Origin: an uncultured Rhodospirillaceae bacterium
Lineage (GTDB): Bacteria > Pseudomonadota > Alphaproteobacteria > Azospirillales > Azospirillaceae
Direction: 5' to 3'
DNA: 64,000 bases
Assembly: GCA_937927415.1 (NCBI GenBank)
Contig: CALBDS010000012.1
Location: 1 to 64,000, forward strand
Shown here piece after piece: positions 7,911 to 16,431 of the stretch. Each line of letters starts with the position of its first letter. Positions within the stretch are counted from its first letter, which is position 1. Made by a program: the position numbers and the translations under genes. The notes beneath the pieces are model-generated. The model ran no database searches, had not been told where the DNA came from, and was given only the letters and a program-made list of their open reading frames with translations.

Positions 7911-8228
7911 ATGCCAGTTGGGCGGACGATGCTCACCGCGGGGTTCATAGCTGCCGTGATCCCGGCGGCTGCCAAAGAACGGCCTATACTGCGGGGTGCT
8001 GAGTATGAGGGTTGGATATGGTGGCTGCTCCTGAACGGGTTGTTGGATTTGCTCCTGGCCGCTGTCTTGGTTATCGGCACTGTCTTGATCATCCGGCAGT
8101 TCCGGCGCGCCATTGCGCAACGCAGGATGCGGCACAGCAGCCAAGCGGCCGCGCGCCACGTTTCGGAAACACGTTCGGATCGGGGCCAAGTCAAGGGTGA
8201 CAAGGCCCCTCGGCGAAACCGCAACTGA
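7911..8228 (+). CDS. Small two-segment membrane protein, unknown function
   Basis: A 105-residue protein from ATG 7911. Residues 5-21 are weakly hydrophobic and may be a signal or first span. Residues about 35-61 (GWIWWLLLNGLLDLLLAAVL) form a strong membrane segment, followed by a basic tail (RQFRRAIAQRRMR) that predicts a cytoplasmic C-terminus. It points toward the end of scsB. I recognise no family. The ribosome-binding site is weak, so the start could be ATG 7929. Confidence 0.42.
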   Translation: MPVGRTMLTAGFIAAVIPAAAKERPILRGAEYEGWIWWLLLNGLLDLLLAAVLVIGTVLIIRQFRRAIAQRRMRHSSQAAARHVSETRSDRGQVKGDKAPRRNRN

Positions 8229-8320
8229 ACGGACCATCAAGCGTGATTCCGCCATCACACAGCTAAAGCTGATACCCAGTGCCGGTCGTTTCATACATTG
8301 ACCTTCGTCCGCGGAGTCCG

Positions 8321-10447
8321 TCATGAGCCGCCGCCCTTGGCGCTCTCGATCGCATCGATGACGGCTCCGACGGACAGGATCTCGGGCAGAACGATGCCGC
8401 GCGGCGCGCCCGGCCCGTAGACCGCATTGAACGGAATCCCATACCGGTCGTAACGGGCGAGGTAGTCGGAAATCCGGGGGTCGGGCCGGGTCCAATCGGC
8501 CTGCATCGGCACGACGCTGTCCGCGGTCAGCGCGGCCACGACCTCGCTCCGCTCGAGGACCAAGGACTTGTTGGCCTTGCAGGTGATGCACCAGTCCGCG
8601 GTGACGTCGACGAACACCGTGCGCCCTTGGGCCACCAGCCGCCCGATCTCGGCCTGATCGAACCGCACCCAGCCAGTCGCCGAAGATGGCCGGGAGTCGG
8701 CTCCCGTTCGCGCTCCGGTGTCCAGCACGGTTGGCGCGGCGAGCGCGCCGGAGAGCGCGACGACCGCGGTCAGCGCGGTGGCGGCGGCCCCAAGGTGCGA
8801 CCGGAACAGGAGTGCGGCCCCGAGCAGGAGGAGCGCGACCGCGACCGTGACGGACGCCTGCCAGGAGGACTGGGCCGCCAACACGGCCAAGAGCCACGCC
8901 GCGGTCCCGAGCAGCGCCAGCGCCAGCAGGCGCCGCAAGGCCAGCATCCAGCGCCCGGGGCGCGGCAGGAGATCCGTGAGCCGGGGGAACGCCGCCACCA
9001 GGAGATACGGCGCGGCGAGACCAAAGCCGAGTGCGGCGAAGATCGACAGGATCTCGAGCCCGCCCCGGGCCAAGGCGAACGCCACGGCCGTGCCGACGAA
9101 CGGCGCCGAGCACGGCGTGGCCAGTAGGGTCGCGAACGCCCCCGCCGCGAAGTTGCCCCCAAGACCGTCACCGCCCGTACGGCCGAGCACGGTGGCCAGG
9201 CGGGACGGCAGCGGGATCTCAGGGCCGCCCGCGAGACTCAGCGCGAACACGACGAGGACGGCGGCCATCAGCACCAGGAACGCGGGTTGCTGGAACTGGA
9301 TGCCCCAACCCACGGCCAACCCGGCCGCCTTCAGCGCCACGAGGCCCCCCGCAAGAGCGAGCATGGAGACGACGATGCCCGCCGCGGACGCCAGGAAACC
9401 GAGGCGGACACGCCGCCGCGCCCTGTCGCGCTGATCGATCACCGACAACAGCTTCAGGCTGAGGACCGGCAAGACGCAGGGCATCAGGTTGAGCACCAAG
9501 CCGCCGAGCACGGCGATGCCGAGCACCGCGGTGAATTCTCCGAGTCCAGGACCAGAACCCGCCGCCGCAGCAACCGCGAGGCGGAATTCCGCGGCGCGCG
9601 GGCCGTCCGTCACGGTCGCGGTGAGGGTCATGCCGGGCATGGTGACGGAGTCGGGACCGGAGCCGATGGGCAGCCTGGCGACCGCCCTCTTGCGATCCAG
9701 CCCAAAGGAAATCTCCGGCTTGCCGAAGGTCCAGTCACGGCTTTCGACCAGGATGTCTGGCTCCAGAAGCGGGCGATCCGAAGTGATGCTCACGGCGAGC
9801 ATCCCCGGCCTGCCGGGTTCGACAGTCGCGCCCTCGACCCGCAGGCCGGAGAGGGAGCCGTCGTCGGGCAACGCAGCCTGGAAGCGCGCGATCAGATTGG
9901 CCGTCCCGGGGTCCGCGGCGGCGGTTCCCGAGGGCACATCGAGGGCGAGGTCCAGGACGACTGGCACGCAGATGTTGCTGCACACCAGGATGTCCGCCTT
10001 TCCGCGCAGCGCGACCGGCTCGCCGGGCCGCTCCACCTCCACGTCAAGCGGGAACACTACCTCCCCGGAATAGCCGAAGGTCTCCAGGCCGAAGAGCGTG
10101 AACCGGTGCGGCGCGGGCCAGCGGAAGCCTACCCCGGCAACGTTCTTCGAGCCGGACCAGTCTACCGTCGGCGGCGCCCCTGCGTCCCCCGGTGAGCGCC
10201 AGTAGGCCTTCCAGCCGTCGGCCAGGACGACATGCAGGCCAGCTGGAAGCGTCTTACGGTCGCCGACGGCGTCTACCGCCGCGATCAGGCGGGCGCGGGC
10301 GGTGTCGTGGGAAGCCCATGGCCCGTCTGCCGCTCCGGCGGGCTCGGCCGACAAGCCTATGGCCAGCAGGCACACGGCCGCCGCCAATGGGCTGATGCCT
10401 CGCAAACGTGTGCCCAGCGCCAGAAGTCCGCGCATAAGTCCGCTCAT
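8321..10447 (-). CDS. scsB: ScsB/DsbD-type thiol-disulfide transmembrane protein
   Basis: A 708-residue protein that passes electrons from cytoplasmic thioredoxin across the membrane to periplasmic thiol proteins. A signal peptide (about 1-40) precedes a DsbD-alpha-like domain with Cys156 and Cys160 (LVCSNICVPV). The membrane core (about 300-560) carries the paired cysteines Cys324 (LMPCVLPVLS) and Cys446 (LLATPCSAPF). The C-terminal thioredoxin-like domain has WCITC (Cys620, Cys623). This order matches ScsB (suppressor of copper sensitivity) and related DsbD proteins. In a metal island it could protect periplasmic cysteines from soft-metal attack or support a Cys-rich partner such as the small protein encoded just upstream. 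No scsC or scsD partner is nearby. Confidence 0.85.
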   Translation of the reverse strand: MSGLMRGLLALGTRLRGISPLAAAVCLLAIGLSAEPAGAADGPWASHDTARARLIAAVDAVGDRKTLPAGLHVVLADGWKAYWRSPGDAGAPPTVDWSGSKNVAGVGFRWPAPHRFTLFGLETFGYSGEVVFPLDVEVERPGEPVALRGKADILVCSNICVPVVLDLALDVPSGTAAADPGTANLIARFQAALPDDGSLSGLRVEGATVEPGRPGMLAVSITSDRPLLEPDILVESRDWTFGKPEISFGLDRKRAVARLPIGSGPDSVTMPGMTLTATVTDGPRAAEFRLAVAAAAGSGPGLGEFTAVLGIAVLGGLVLNLMPCVLPVLSLKLLSVIDQRDRARRRVRLGFLASAAGIVVSMLALAGGLVALKAAGLAVGWGIQFQQPAFLVLMAAVLVVFALSLAGGPEIPLPSRLATVLGRTGGDGLGGNFAAGAFATLLATPCSAPFVGTAVAFALARGGLEILSIFAALGFGLAAPYLLVAAFPRLTDLLPRPGRWMLALRRLLALALLGTAAWLLAVLAAQSSWQASVTVAVALLLLGAALLFRSHLGAAATALTAVVALSGALAAPTVLDTGARTGADSRPSSATGWVRFDQAEIGRLVAQGRTVFVDVTADWCITCKANKSLVLERSEVVAALTADSVVPMQADWTRPDPRISDYLARYDRYGIPFNAVYGPGAPRGIVLPEILSVGAVIDAIESAKGGGS

Positions 10448-10478
10448 CCCTGAGGCCCTTTCTCACATCTGTAGAGTA

Positions 10479-10649
10479 TTAACGGAAAACAACGGCGCCA
10501 ATAATCGCCAAAACCAGAGCCGCAGCCAAGGCAATAAAATATGCCGCAATGGGAGATTTATTGAAATCGCAGTAAGGCGCCCCTCGAACCGGGCAGCCCT
10601 CACACGATTTCGGGCAAGTCTTTATTGGGCATTGAGATTTTTTGCTCAT
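10479..10649 (-). CDS. Cys-rich 56-residue single-span membrane protein
   Basis: ATG at 10649-10647 and TAA at 10481-10479 give 56 residues. The first 30 contain five cysteines: SQCPIKTCPKSCEGCPVRG and PYCDF, i.e. Cys7, Cys12, Cys16, Cys19 and Cys27. Residues 34-56 (IAAYFIALAAALVLAIIGAV) are one membrane span ending in FR. The codon pattern is that of a real protein, and the gene ends 32 bp before scsB on the same strand. A membrane-tethered cysteine cluster beside a disulfide reductase and metal exporters suggests metal or redox binding. That is inference; I recognise no named family. No strong ribosome-binding site is visible before the ATG. Confidence 0.6.
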   Translation of the reverse strand: MSKKSQCPIKTCPKSCEGCPVRGAPYCDFNKSPIAAYFIALAAALVLAIIGAVVFR

Positions 10650-10730
10650 GATGACAGCAATCGAAAGGCAGGCATCTGGATGATTATGATGCGGCCCGGA
10701 GGTGGGAGATTTGGAATCGTCCTATAGCGA

Positions 10731-10869
10731 GCCACGGCCGCGCTGATGGCTGTGCCGGGCATGGTCACGGCGTCGGGACCGGAGCCAATGGGCAGCTTGG
10801 CGGTGGCATTCTTGCGATCCGCTGCGCAGGAGATTACCGGCTTGCCGAAGATCCGGTCACGACTCTCGC
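10731..10869 (-). pseudogene. Truncated second copy of an scsB segment
   Basis: This stretch aligns closely with 9605-9755 inside scsB. Shared runs include TGCCGGGCATGGT, GTCGGGACCGGAGCC, GATGGGCAGC, TTCTTGCGATCC/CTCTTGCGATCC and CGGCTTGCCGAAG. It corresponds to about residues 230-280 of ScsB but is clearly diverged, so it comes from a related rather than identical gene. Its left end supplies the last bases of lspA, including the stop region. Confidence 0.75.
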
Positions 10870-11378
10870 CCAGTGTCCTTGCCGTACCATGAGAGCATCA
10901 GCAGCACCCCGACGCCGCAAACGATGGCAACGTCGGCCAGGTTGAAGGCGGGCCAGTGCCAAGCGAAGGCGTGCAGGTCGAGGAAGTCGGTCACCGCCCC
11001 CTGGCGGACGCGATCGACGACGTTGCCGATGGCGCCGCCCATGATGGCGCCGATGCCACCGGCCTCGATCCGGCTGTCGGTGCGCCGCACCCACAGGGCC
11101 AAGCCGATGACGATCACCAGCGCCAGACCGCTGAGCAGCCAGGGCCCTGCGGTCCCGTCGCCGAGCAACCCGAAGGTGACGCCGCGGTTGAAGCCAAGCG
11201 TCAGGTTGAAGAACGGTGTCACCTCGATGAGACGCGGGGGATTCATGACGTGTTCGAGGATCGCCCACTTGGACACCTGGTCGACGGCCGCTGCGAGGAT
11301 GGCCGTGAGGAGTGCGGCGCCGAGTGTTCGCTGGCGCGTGGGCGCTTTGTGGTGGTGGCCAGCAGCTTGCGTTGTCAT
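10857..11378 (-). CDS. lspA: Lipoprotein signal peptidase II (PbrC-like)
   Basis: A 173-residue four-span membrane aspartyl protease that removes lipoprotein signal peptides. Conserved catalytic motifs are present: GAIGNVVDRVRQG and FNLADVAIVCGV, each with an active-site Asp, plus the N-terminal VDQVSKWAI and FNLTLGFNRGVTFGLL. I chose ATG 11378 (MTTQAAGHHHK) because the upstream extension is not LspA-like. A GHHH patch precedes the first span. It lies downstream of UppP and the metal ATPase, as PbrC does in lead-resistance operons, so it is probably an accessory copy. Its C-terminus runs into the scsB relic, ending KDTGRES. Confidence 0.9.
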   Translation of the reverse strand: MTTQAAGHHHKAPTRQRTLGAALLTAILAAAVDQVSKWAILEHVMNPPRLIEVTPFFNLTLGFNRGVTFGLLGDGTAGPWLLSGLALVIVIGLALWVRRTDSRIEAGGIGAIMGGAIGNVVDRVRQGAVTDFLDLHAFAWHWPAFNLADVAIVCGVGVLLMLSWYGKDTGRES

Positions 11379-11514
11379 CGCGGTATTCTCATTCAACGTC
11401 AAAGGTGTGAGATGACCAGGGCTGGCAGCCGGTTCCGACTGGAAAGCCACAAGCGCGTGCGGAACGCGCGGTCGCGGGTGAAGACGGTGTGAGGCTTCGC
11501 TGGAGCACACCCGG

Positions 11515-12315
11515 TCACCGCGCGGCGAGGAACGCCAGCATGGTCATACCCACGGCGATGCGGTACCAGGCGAAGGGCGTGAAGCCATGGCGGCCGACGA
11601 ACGCCACGACGGCGCGCACGACGACAAGAGCCGCCAGGAACGCCGCGCCGAAGCCGACGGCGATCACGAGCGCGTCTCCGGAGTTGAGCACACCCGGATT
11701 CTTGTAGAAGTCGACGGCGGTTGCGCCGAGCATGGTCGGGATTGCCAGGAAGAACGAGAACTCGGCTGCTGTCTTGCGGTCGACGCGCAGCAGCAACGCC
11801 CCCATGATGGTCGCGCCCGAACGGGAGACGCCCGGGACCATCGCCAGGGTTTGGCAAGCGCCGATCATGAGCGCCGTCCTGTGGCCGATCCCATCAATGT
11901 CGCGCACCCGCGGCACTGGGATGGCGCGCTCGATCGCGATGATCGCAAGGCCACCCAGAATCAGGCTCGCCGAAACAACGTAGGGGGAAAACAGCACGCT
12001 CTTGATGAAGCCGTGTGCCAGGGCGCCGACCAGCGCCGCCGGGAGGAACGCCACCAGGACGACGATGGCGAAGTGCCGGGCGGACGAGTCACGTGGCAGG
12101 CCCGCGGCCACATGAAGGAGCTTGGCCCGATAGACCCAGCATACGGCGAGGATCGCCCCGAGCTGGATGACGATCTCGAACACCTTGCCGGGCGGCCCGC
12201 GGAAACCGATGAGGTCGACGAGCAGGATGAGATGGCCCGTGGAGGAAACAGGGATGAACTCGGTCAAGCCTTCGACAACGCCCAGCAGCGCCGCCAGCAT
12301 GTAGGTTTCACTCAC
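11515..12315 (-). CDS. uppP: Undecaprenyl-diphosphatase UppP/BacA (PbrB-like)
   Basis: A 266-residue polytopic phosphatase that hydrolyses undecaprenyl diphosphate and releases inorganic phosphate on the periplasmic side. The BacA signature motifs are present: GLTEFIPVSSTGHLILL and MVPGVSRSGATIMGALLL. In the pbr system of Cupriavidus metallidurans the UppP-like PbrB supplies phosphate that precipitates lead exported by PbrA. Position just downstream of a Zn/Cd/Pb ATPase and upstream of lspA argues for that role rather than housekeeping. There are gaps of 162 bp to the ATPase and 136 bp to lspA, so it may have its own promoter. Confidence 0.92.
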   Translation of the reverse strand: MSETYMLAALLGVVEGLTEFIPVSSTGHLILLVDLIGFRGPPGKVFEIVIQLGAILAVCWVYRAKLLHVAAGLPRDSSARHFAIVVLVAFLPAALVGALAHGFIKSVLFSPYVVSASLILGGLAIIAIERAIPVPRVRDIDGIGHRTALMIGACQTLAMVPGVSRSGATIMGALLLRVDRKTAAEFSFFLAIPTMLGATAVDFYKNPGVLNSGDALVIAVGFGAAFLAALVVVRAVVAFVGRHGFTPFAWYRIAVGMTMLAFLAAR

Positions 12316-12477
12316 GATCTGCTCCGTTGTGATGGCCGGTGAGGGTCCGGCGTGATCAGGACGTGCCGACGGTTGCTTGGCCTCTCAGGGGCGGGGATCG
12401 CTGCCGGGCCCCGGCCGGTTTCATGTCCGCCGTACCCGCTCTCCGTTGGCTTGGCGGGCACGGCGACGCATGCAACA

Positions 12478-15400
12478 CTATGCGGCCGATGCCTGCGCTT
12501 TCAGCAGCCGCAGCCCGTTCAGAACCACGAGCAGCGAAGCACCCACATCAGCGGCGATCGCACCCCAGAGCGAGGCCATCCCAACGAAGGTCAGGACCAC
12601 GAACACGAGCTTCACGACGATCGAGAAGCCGATGTTCTGGCGGATGACCCCGAGCGTCCCCCGCGAGTGCCGGACCAGCCAGGGCAGCTTGGACAGGTCG
12701 TCCGACATCAGGGCGATGTCCGCCGTCTCAATCGCCGCGTCGGTGCCGACCGCGCCCATGGCGATGCCGAGGTTGGCCCGGGCCATGGCCGGGGCGTCGT
12801 TGACGCCGTCGCCGACCATGGCGACCGCCCCGTGCTTCGCGACGAGGTCCTCGACCGCAGCGACCTTGTCGGCCGGGAGGAGCTCGGCGCGCACCTCATC
12901 GACGCCGGTCTCGCGGGCGATCGCCTCGGCGGTAGCGCGGTTGTCGCCGGTCAGCATGACCACGCGCTCAATGCCCGCCGCGTGCAGCGCCGCCACCACG
13001 GCCCGGGCGGCGGGCCGCACGGTGTCGGCGACGGCGACCAGCCCCCACACGCCACCCTCGTCGCCAACGGCGACCAGGGTGCGTCCCGCCGCCGCCAACT
13101 CGTCGGCGCGCCGCAGCGACTCCGGGGTGGCGAGACCGCGCTCCTCCATGTAGCGACGCGAGCCCAGCCACACCGCGCGCCCGTCCACCCGGCCGGTCAC
13201 GCCCTTGCCGGGCACAGCCTGGACGTCCTCGGCGGGAACCGGCGATACGTCACGTTCCTTCGCGCTCTCCAGGATGGCTCGGGCGAGCGGATGCTCACTG
13301 CGCGCCTCGAGCGCTGCCGCCAGGGTGATGAGCTCGGCCTCGGACCGTCCGGTGAGTGGGACGACGTCGGCGACCCGCGGGCGCCCCTCGGTCAGCGTGC
13401 CGGTCTTGTCCATGGCGACGGCCTTGAGGTGGGCGGGCGCCTCGAGATAGACGCCGCCCTTGACCAGCACGCCCATCCGGGCGGCCCCCGTCAGCGCGGC
13501 GACGATGCTGACCGGCGTCGAGATGACCAGGGCGCACGGACAGGCGATGACCAGCAGCACCAAGGCGCGGTAGAACCACGGCCCCCAATCACTCCCGAGC
13601 AGGAGCGGCGGCAGCAGGAAGACGGCGATCGCCAGCGCCATGACCGTCGGCGTGTAGATGCGGGCGAACCGCTCGACCCACGCCTCGGTCGGCGCGCGGC
13701 GGCTCTGCGCCGAGCCGACCATGCGGATGATCTGGGCGAGCGTAGTGTCCTGGGCGGCCTTGGTCGTCTCGATCTCGAGCGCGCCCGCGCCGTTGATGGT
13801 CCCGGCGAAAACCTCGGAGCCCGGCGCCACCGCCACCGGCGCGCTCTCGCCGGTGATGGGGGCCTGGTTGATGTCGCTGGTGCCCGCCACGACGCGGCCG
13901 TCGAGCGGCAGCTTGTCGCCGGGGCGGACGACGATATGCGCCCCGACCGCGACCTCGCCCGCGGGCACCTCGCGTTCGGTGCCGTCCGGGAAGCGCACGC
14001 GAGCCGTGGGCGGCGCGAGCTCCATGAGGGCGGCGACGGCGCGGCGCGCCCGTCCCAGGCTCCACGCCTCGAGCGCCAGGGCGAGGGCGAAGAAGAACGA
14101 GACGGTGGCCGCCTCGAACCACTCGCCGATCAGGACGGCGCCGGTGACGGCGACGACCATCAGCAGGTTCATGTCCGGTCGCAGCCGCCGGGCCGCGAGC
14201 CACGCCTTGGGAGCGACGTAGCGGACCGCGCAGAGGATCGAGACGGCGTAGGCGAGGATCGAGATCCAGGGCGCCTGGGCTTCGCCCATGAAGGCGGCCG
14301 CGGCGCCGCCACCCAGCCAGGCGTGCAGTCCGAAGCCGACTGCCGCAAGGACGCCGCTGGCCGTCGTGAGCGCGGTTTGCAGGCGGCGTCGGCGCTCGTC
14401 CGCCTCGGTCGCCTCCGTCGTCGCGCCCTCCTGCCAGAGCTCCGCCTGCATGCCCGTCCGGGCCACGGCCTTGGTGACCCGCTCCAGCGTGGCGGCGTCC
14501 GGATCGCCGGAGATCGACATGCGCCCGTTGATGAGGTCGAAGGCGAGCTTGTCCTCGCCGCCGACCACGGGGCCGACCTCGCGCTTCAGCGCCGCCACCT
14601 CCTCGCCGCAGTCCATGCCGTGGATGCGCAGCACCGTCTGACCCGGCAACTGGACCGGGACGGGCGTGGTCAGTGCCGCTGCCCCGCAGGCCATGCCGCA
14701 GGCGTCGCCGGTCGGCGCCGTCGGCGGTACGTCACCCTCGGCCCAGAGCTCGGCCTGCATGCCGGTGGTCGCCACGGCCCGGCGGATCGCCTCGGCGGGC
14801 ACGGGGGCCGAGACGGTCATCGTCCCCGCTTTGGTGTCGAAGGCGAGCCTGTCCTCGCCACCGGCGACCGGACCAACGGCAGCCTTCAGGGCGCGGACCT
14901 CGCCTTGGCAGTCGAGCCCGCGGACCTTGAAGCGAAGGGTGCTGGGGACCTCGCTGCGGAGGCTTGCCCGCATGCCGGTCGTGTTGACCGCCCGCTCGAT
15001 ATCCTCCACCGAGGCGGTGTTCCCGGGCGCCACCGTCATGGTACCGGCCTTGGTATCGAAGGACAGCCTGTCCTCGCCGACCAACGGGCCGACGGCGCCC
15101 TTCAGAGCGCGGACCTCGTTCTGGCAGTCTAAGCCCTGGACGCTGAAGACGAAGGGTACAAGCAGACGGTCGGAGGCGCCGCAGCAGGAGTCGTTGCTTG
15201 GGGCCGAGGTCCCGGGCGCTACGATCTCGCCTTCGGGCCAGGGCTCGGCCTGCATACCGGTGGTCGCGACGGCGCTGCGAATCTCGTCCGTGGACACAGG
15301 CGCGGGGGCCTTCACGATCATCTTTCCTGCCTTGGTGTCGAAGCCCAACCGCTCCTCCCCACCCACGACAGGGCCGACGGCTGCCTTGAGCGCGTGGATC

Positions 15401-15705
15401 TCATTCTGGCAGTCCAGGCCGTGAACCTTGAAGGCGAGTTCGACGGGCTCATCACGCCACAGGCTGGCACGCATGCCAGTAGCGGCGACGGCTCGCTCGA
15501 TGTCCTCCGGGGCGGCTCGGTCCTGGGGCGCCACGGCCATCATCCCGGCCTTGGTGTCGAAGGTGAGCTTGTCCTCGCCGCCGACGAGCGGTCCGACCGC
15601 GGCCTTCAAGGCGCGGATCTCGTTCTGGCAATCCAGCCCCTGGACCTTGAAGTGCAGCGGCTCGGGTCCGGGCAGGCGGGTGGTGGGTTCACGATAATTG
15701 TCCAT
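12478..15705 (-). CDS. Zn/Cd/Pb-exporting P1B-type ATPase with five N-terminal metal-binding domains
   Basis: A 1075-residue heavy-metal ATPase of the ZntA/CadA/PbrA type. Start at ATG 15705 (MDNYREP) after a GGAGAAGAG. Five HMA-like domains have key cysteines at 26, 99, 194, 266 and 366, in GLDCQNE (domains 1-3), GLDCQGE (4) and GMDCGEE (5). All have a single Cys followed by Glu rather than the CxxC of copper domains. Linkers after domains 2 and 4 add cysteines (SCCGAS, ACGMACG). The catalytic core is complete: GESAPV actuator motif, ACPCAL ion site, DKTGT phosphorylation site, SEHPLA, GDGVNDAPA, and the C-terminal ADVGASLLVVLNGLRLL with the Asp typical of divalent Zn/Cd/Pb pumps. Metal choice among Pb, Cd and Zn cannot be fixed by sequence. 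Confidence 0.92.
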   Translation of the reverse strand: MDNYREPTTRLPGPEPLHFKVQGLDCQNEIRALKAAVGPLVGGEDKLTFDTKAGMMAVAPQDRAAPEDIERAVAATGMRASLWRDEPVELAFKVHGLDCQNEIHALKAAVGPVVGGEERLGFDTKAGKMIVKAPAPVSTDEIRSAVATTGMQAEPWPEGEIVAPGTSAPSNDSCCGASDRLLVPFVFSVQGLDCQNEVRALKGAVGPLVGEDRLSFDTKAGTMTVAPGNTASVEDIERAVNTTGMRASLRSEVPSTLRFKVRGLDCQGEVRALKAAVGPVAGGEDRLAFDTKAGTMTVSAPVPAEAIRRAVATTGMQAELWAEGDVPPTAPTGDACGMACGAAALTTPVPVQLPGQTVLRIHGMDCGEEVAALKREVGPVVGGEDKLAFDLINGRMSISGDPDAATLERVTKAVARTGMQAELWQEGATTEATEADERRRRLQTALTTASGVLAAVGFGLHAWLGGGAAAAFMGEAQAPWISILAYAVSILCAVRYVAPKAWLAARRLRPDMNLLMVVAVTGAVLIGEWFEAATVSFFFALALALEAWSLGRARRAVAALMELAPPTARVRFPDGTEREVPAGEVAVGAHIVVRPGDKLPLDGRVVAGTSDINQAPITGESAPVAVAPGSEVFAGTINGAGALEIETTKAAQDTTLAQIIRMVGSAQSRRAPTEAWVERFARIYTPTVMALAIAVFLLPPLLLGSDWGPWFYRALVLLVIACPCALVISTPVSIVAALTGAARMGVLVKGGVYLEAPAHLKAVAMDKTGTLTEGRPRVADVVPLTGRSEAELITLAAALEARSEHPLARAILESAKERDVSPVPAEDVQAVPGKGVTGRVDGRAVWLGSRRYMEERGLATPESLRRADELAAAGRTLVAVGDEGGVWGLVAVADTVRPAARAVVAALHAAGIERVVMLTGDNRATAEAIARETGVDEVRAELLPADKVAAVEDLVAKHGAVAMVGDGVNDAPAMARANLGIAMGAVGTDAAIETADIALMSDDLSKLPWLVRHSRGTLGVIRQNIGFSIVVKLVFVVLTFVGMASLWGAIAADVGASLLVVLNGLRLLKAQASAA

Positions 15706-15768
15706 TGCTCTTCTCCGCCGTGTCTTCGCGGCATCCGGCAACACGGCCGGTTAGGGGGGTGGCGCAGG

Positions 15769-16431
15769 TCAGGGTGAGACGGGGGCCTTGGCCTGATGCA
15801 GGTCCGAGCGCGCGTGTCGGACGATGGAAACCGAGGATTGCAGGAACAGCCCCGCGACGACGACCGCGACGGCGAGGTCCGGCCAGCGCGTGCCCGTCCA
15901 GGCAACGAGGCCCGCGGCGGCGATGACGGCGACGTTGCCTACGGCATCGTTCCGCGAGAACAGCCAGACCGCGCGCACGTTGGCGTCGCCCTTGCGGTGG
16001 GGCAGGAGGATCATTGCCGAGACGACGTTGATGACGAGCGCGATCCCGCCGAACAGACCCATGGTCCCGGCCTCGGGCTGGTACAGCACGAACACCCGGT
16101 AGATCGAGGACGCCACCACGCCAACGCCGAGGGCGCCGAGGAAGAGGCCCTGGAGGAGCGCCGCCCGCGCGCGCCACGCCAGGCTCCAGGCGATCGCCAG
16201 CAGCCCGAGCAGCGTGATGGTACCGTCGCCGAGGAAGTCGAGGGAGTCCGCCATGAGCGCCTGGGAGCCGGACAGGAGACCGGCCGCGATCTCGGCGAGG
16301 CCATAGCCGACGTTGAGCAGCACGACAGTCCACAGCGCCCGGCGGTAGCCCGAGGTGACATGGCTGTAGTCCTGGATGCGGTCGTCATCGTCGTCATCGG
16401 CACCACTGGTGACCTCCTGGCGGTCATCCAT
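15769..16431 (-). CDS. Short cation diffusion facilitator-type transporter
   Basis: A 220-residue six-span cation transporter of CDF type, expected to expel divalent metal in exchange for protons. After an acidic N-terminus (DDDDDD at about 12-17) come the spans. The usual metal-site motifs appear in variant form: ADSLDFLGD in span 2 and SRNDAVGN in span 5. The cytoplasmic C-terminal domain of most CDF proteins is missing. The start overlaps the ArsR gene stop, and the ATPase begins 63 bp after its stop, so the three are probably co-transcribed. ATG 16431 has GGAGGAG upstream. Confidence 0.8.
   Translation of the reverse strand: MDDRQEVTSGADDDDDDRIQDYSHVTSGYRRALWTVVLLNVGYGLAEIAAGLLSGSQALMADSLDFLGDGTITLLGLLAIAWSLAWRARAALLQGLFLGALGVGVVASSIYRVFVLYQPEAGTMGLFGGIALVINVVSAMILLPHRKGDANVRAVWLFSRNDAVGNVAVIAAAGLVAWTGTRWPDLAVAVVVAGLFLQSSVSIVRHARSDLHQAKAPVSP

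Noticed and set aside
7106..8228. A mercury resistance (mer) operon around the metal regulator
   Set aside because: The regulator is ArsR-type rather than MerR, and no merT, merP or merA motif is found nearby.
12352..15132. Very long open frame antisense to the P-type ATPase, and similar long frames antisense to guaA (22876-24885), the HtrA gene (29118-30950) and mrcA (53949-55814)
   Set aside because: High-GC codon bias makes antisense frames open. Their proteins are low-complexity Gly/His/Arg-rich mixtures with no domains, whereas the sense frames carry complete catalytic motifs.
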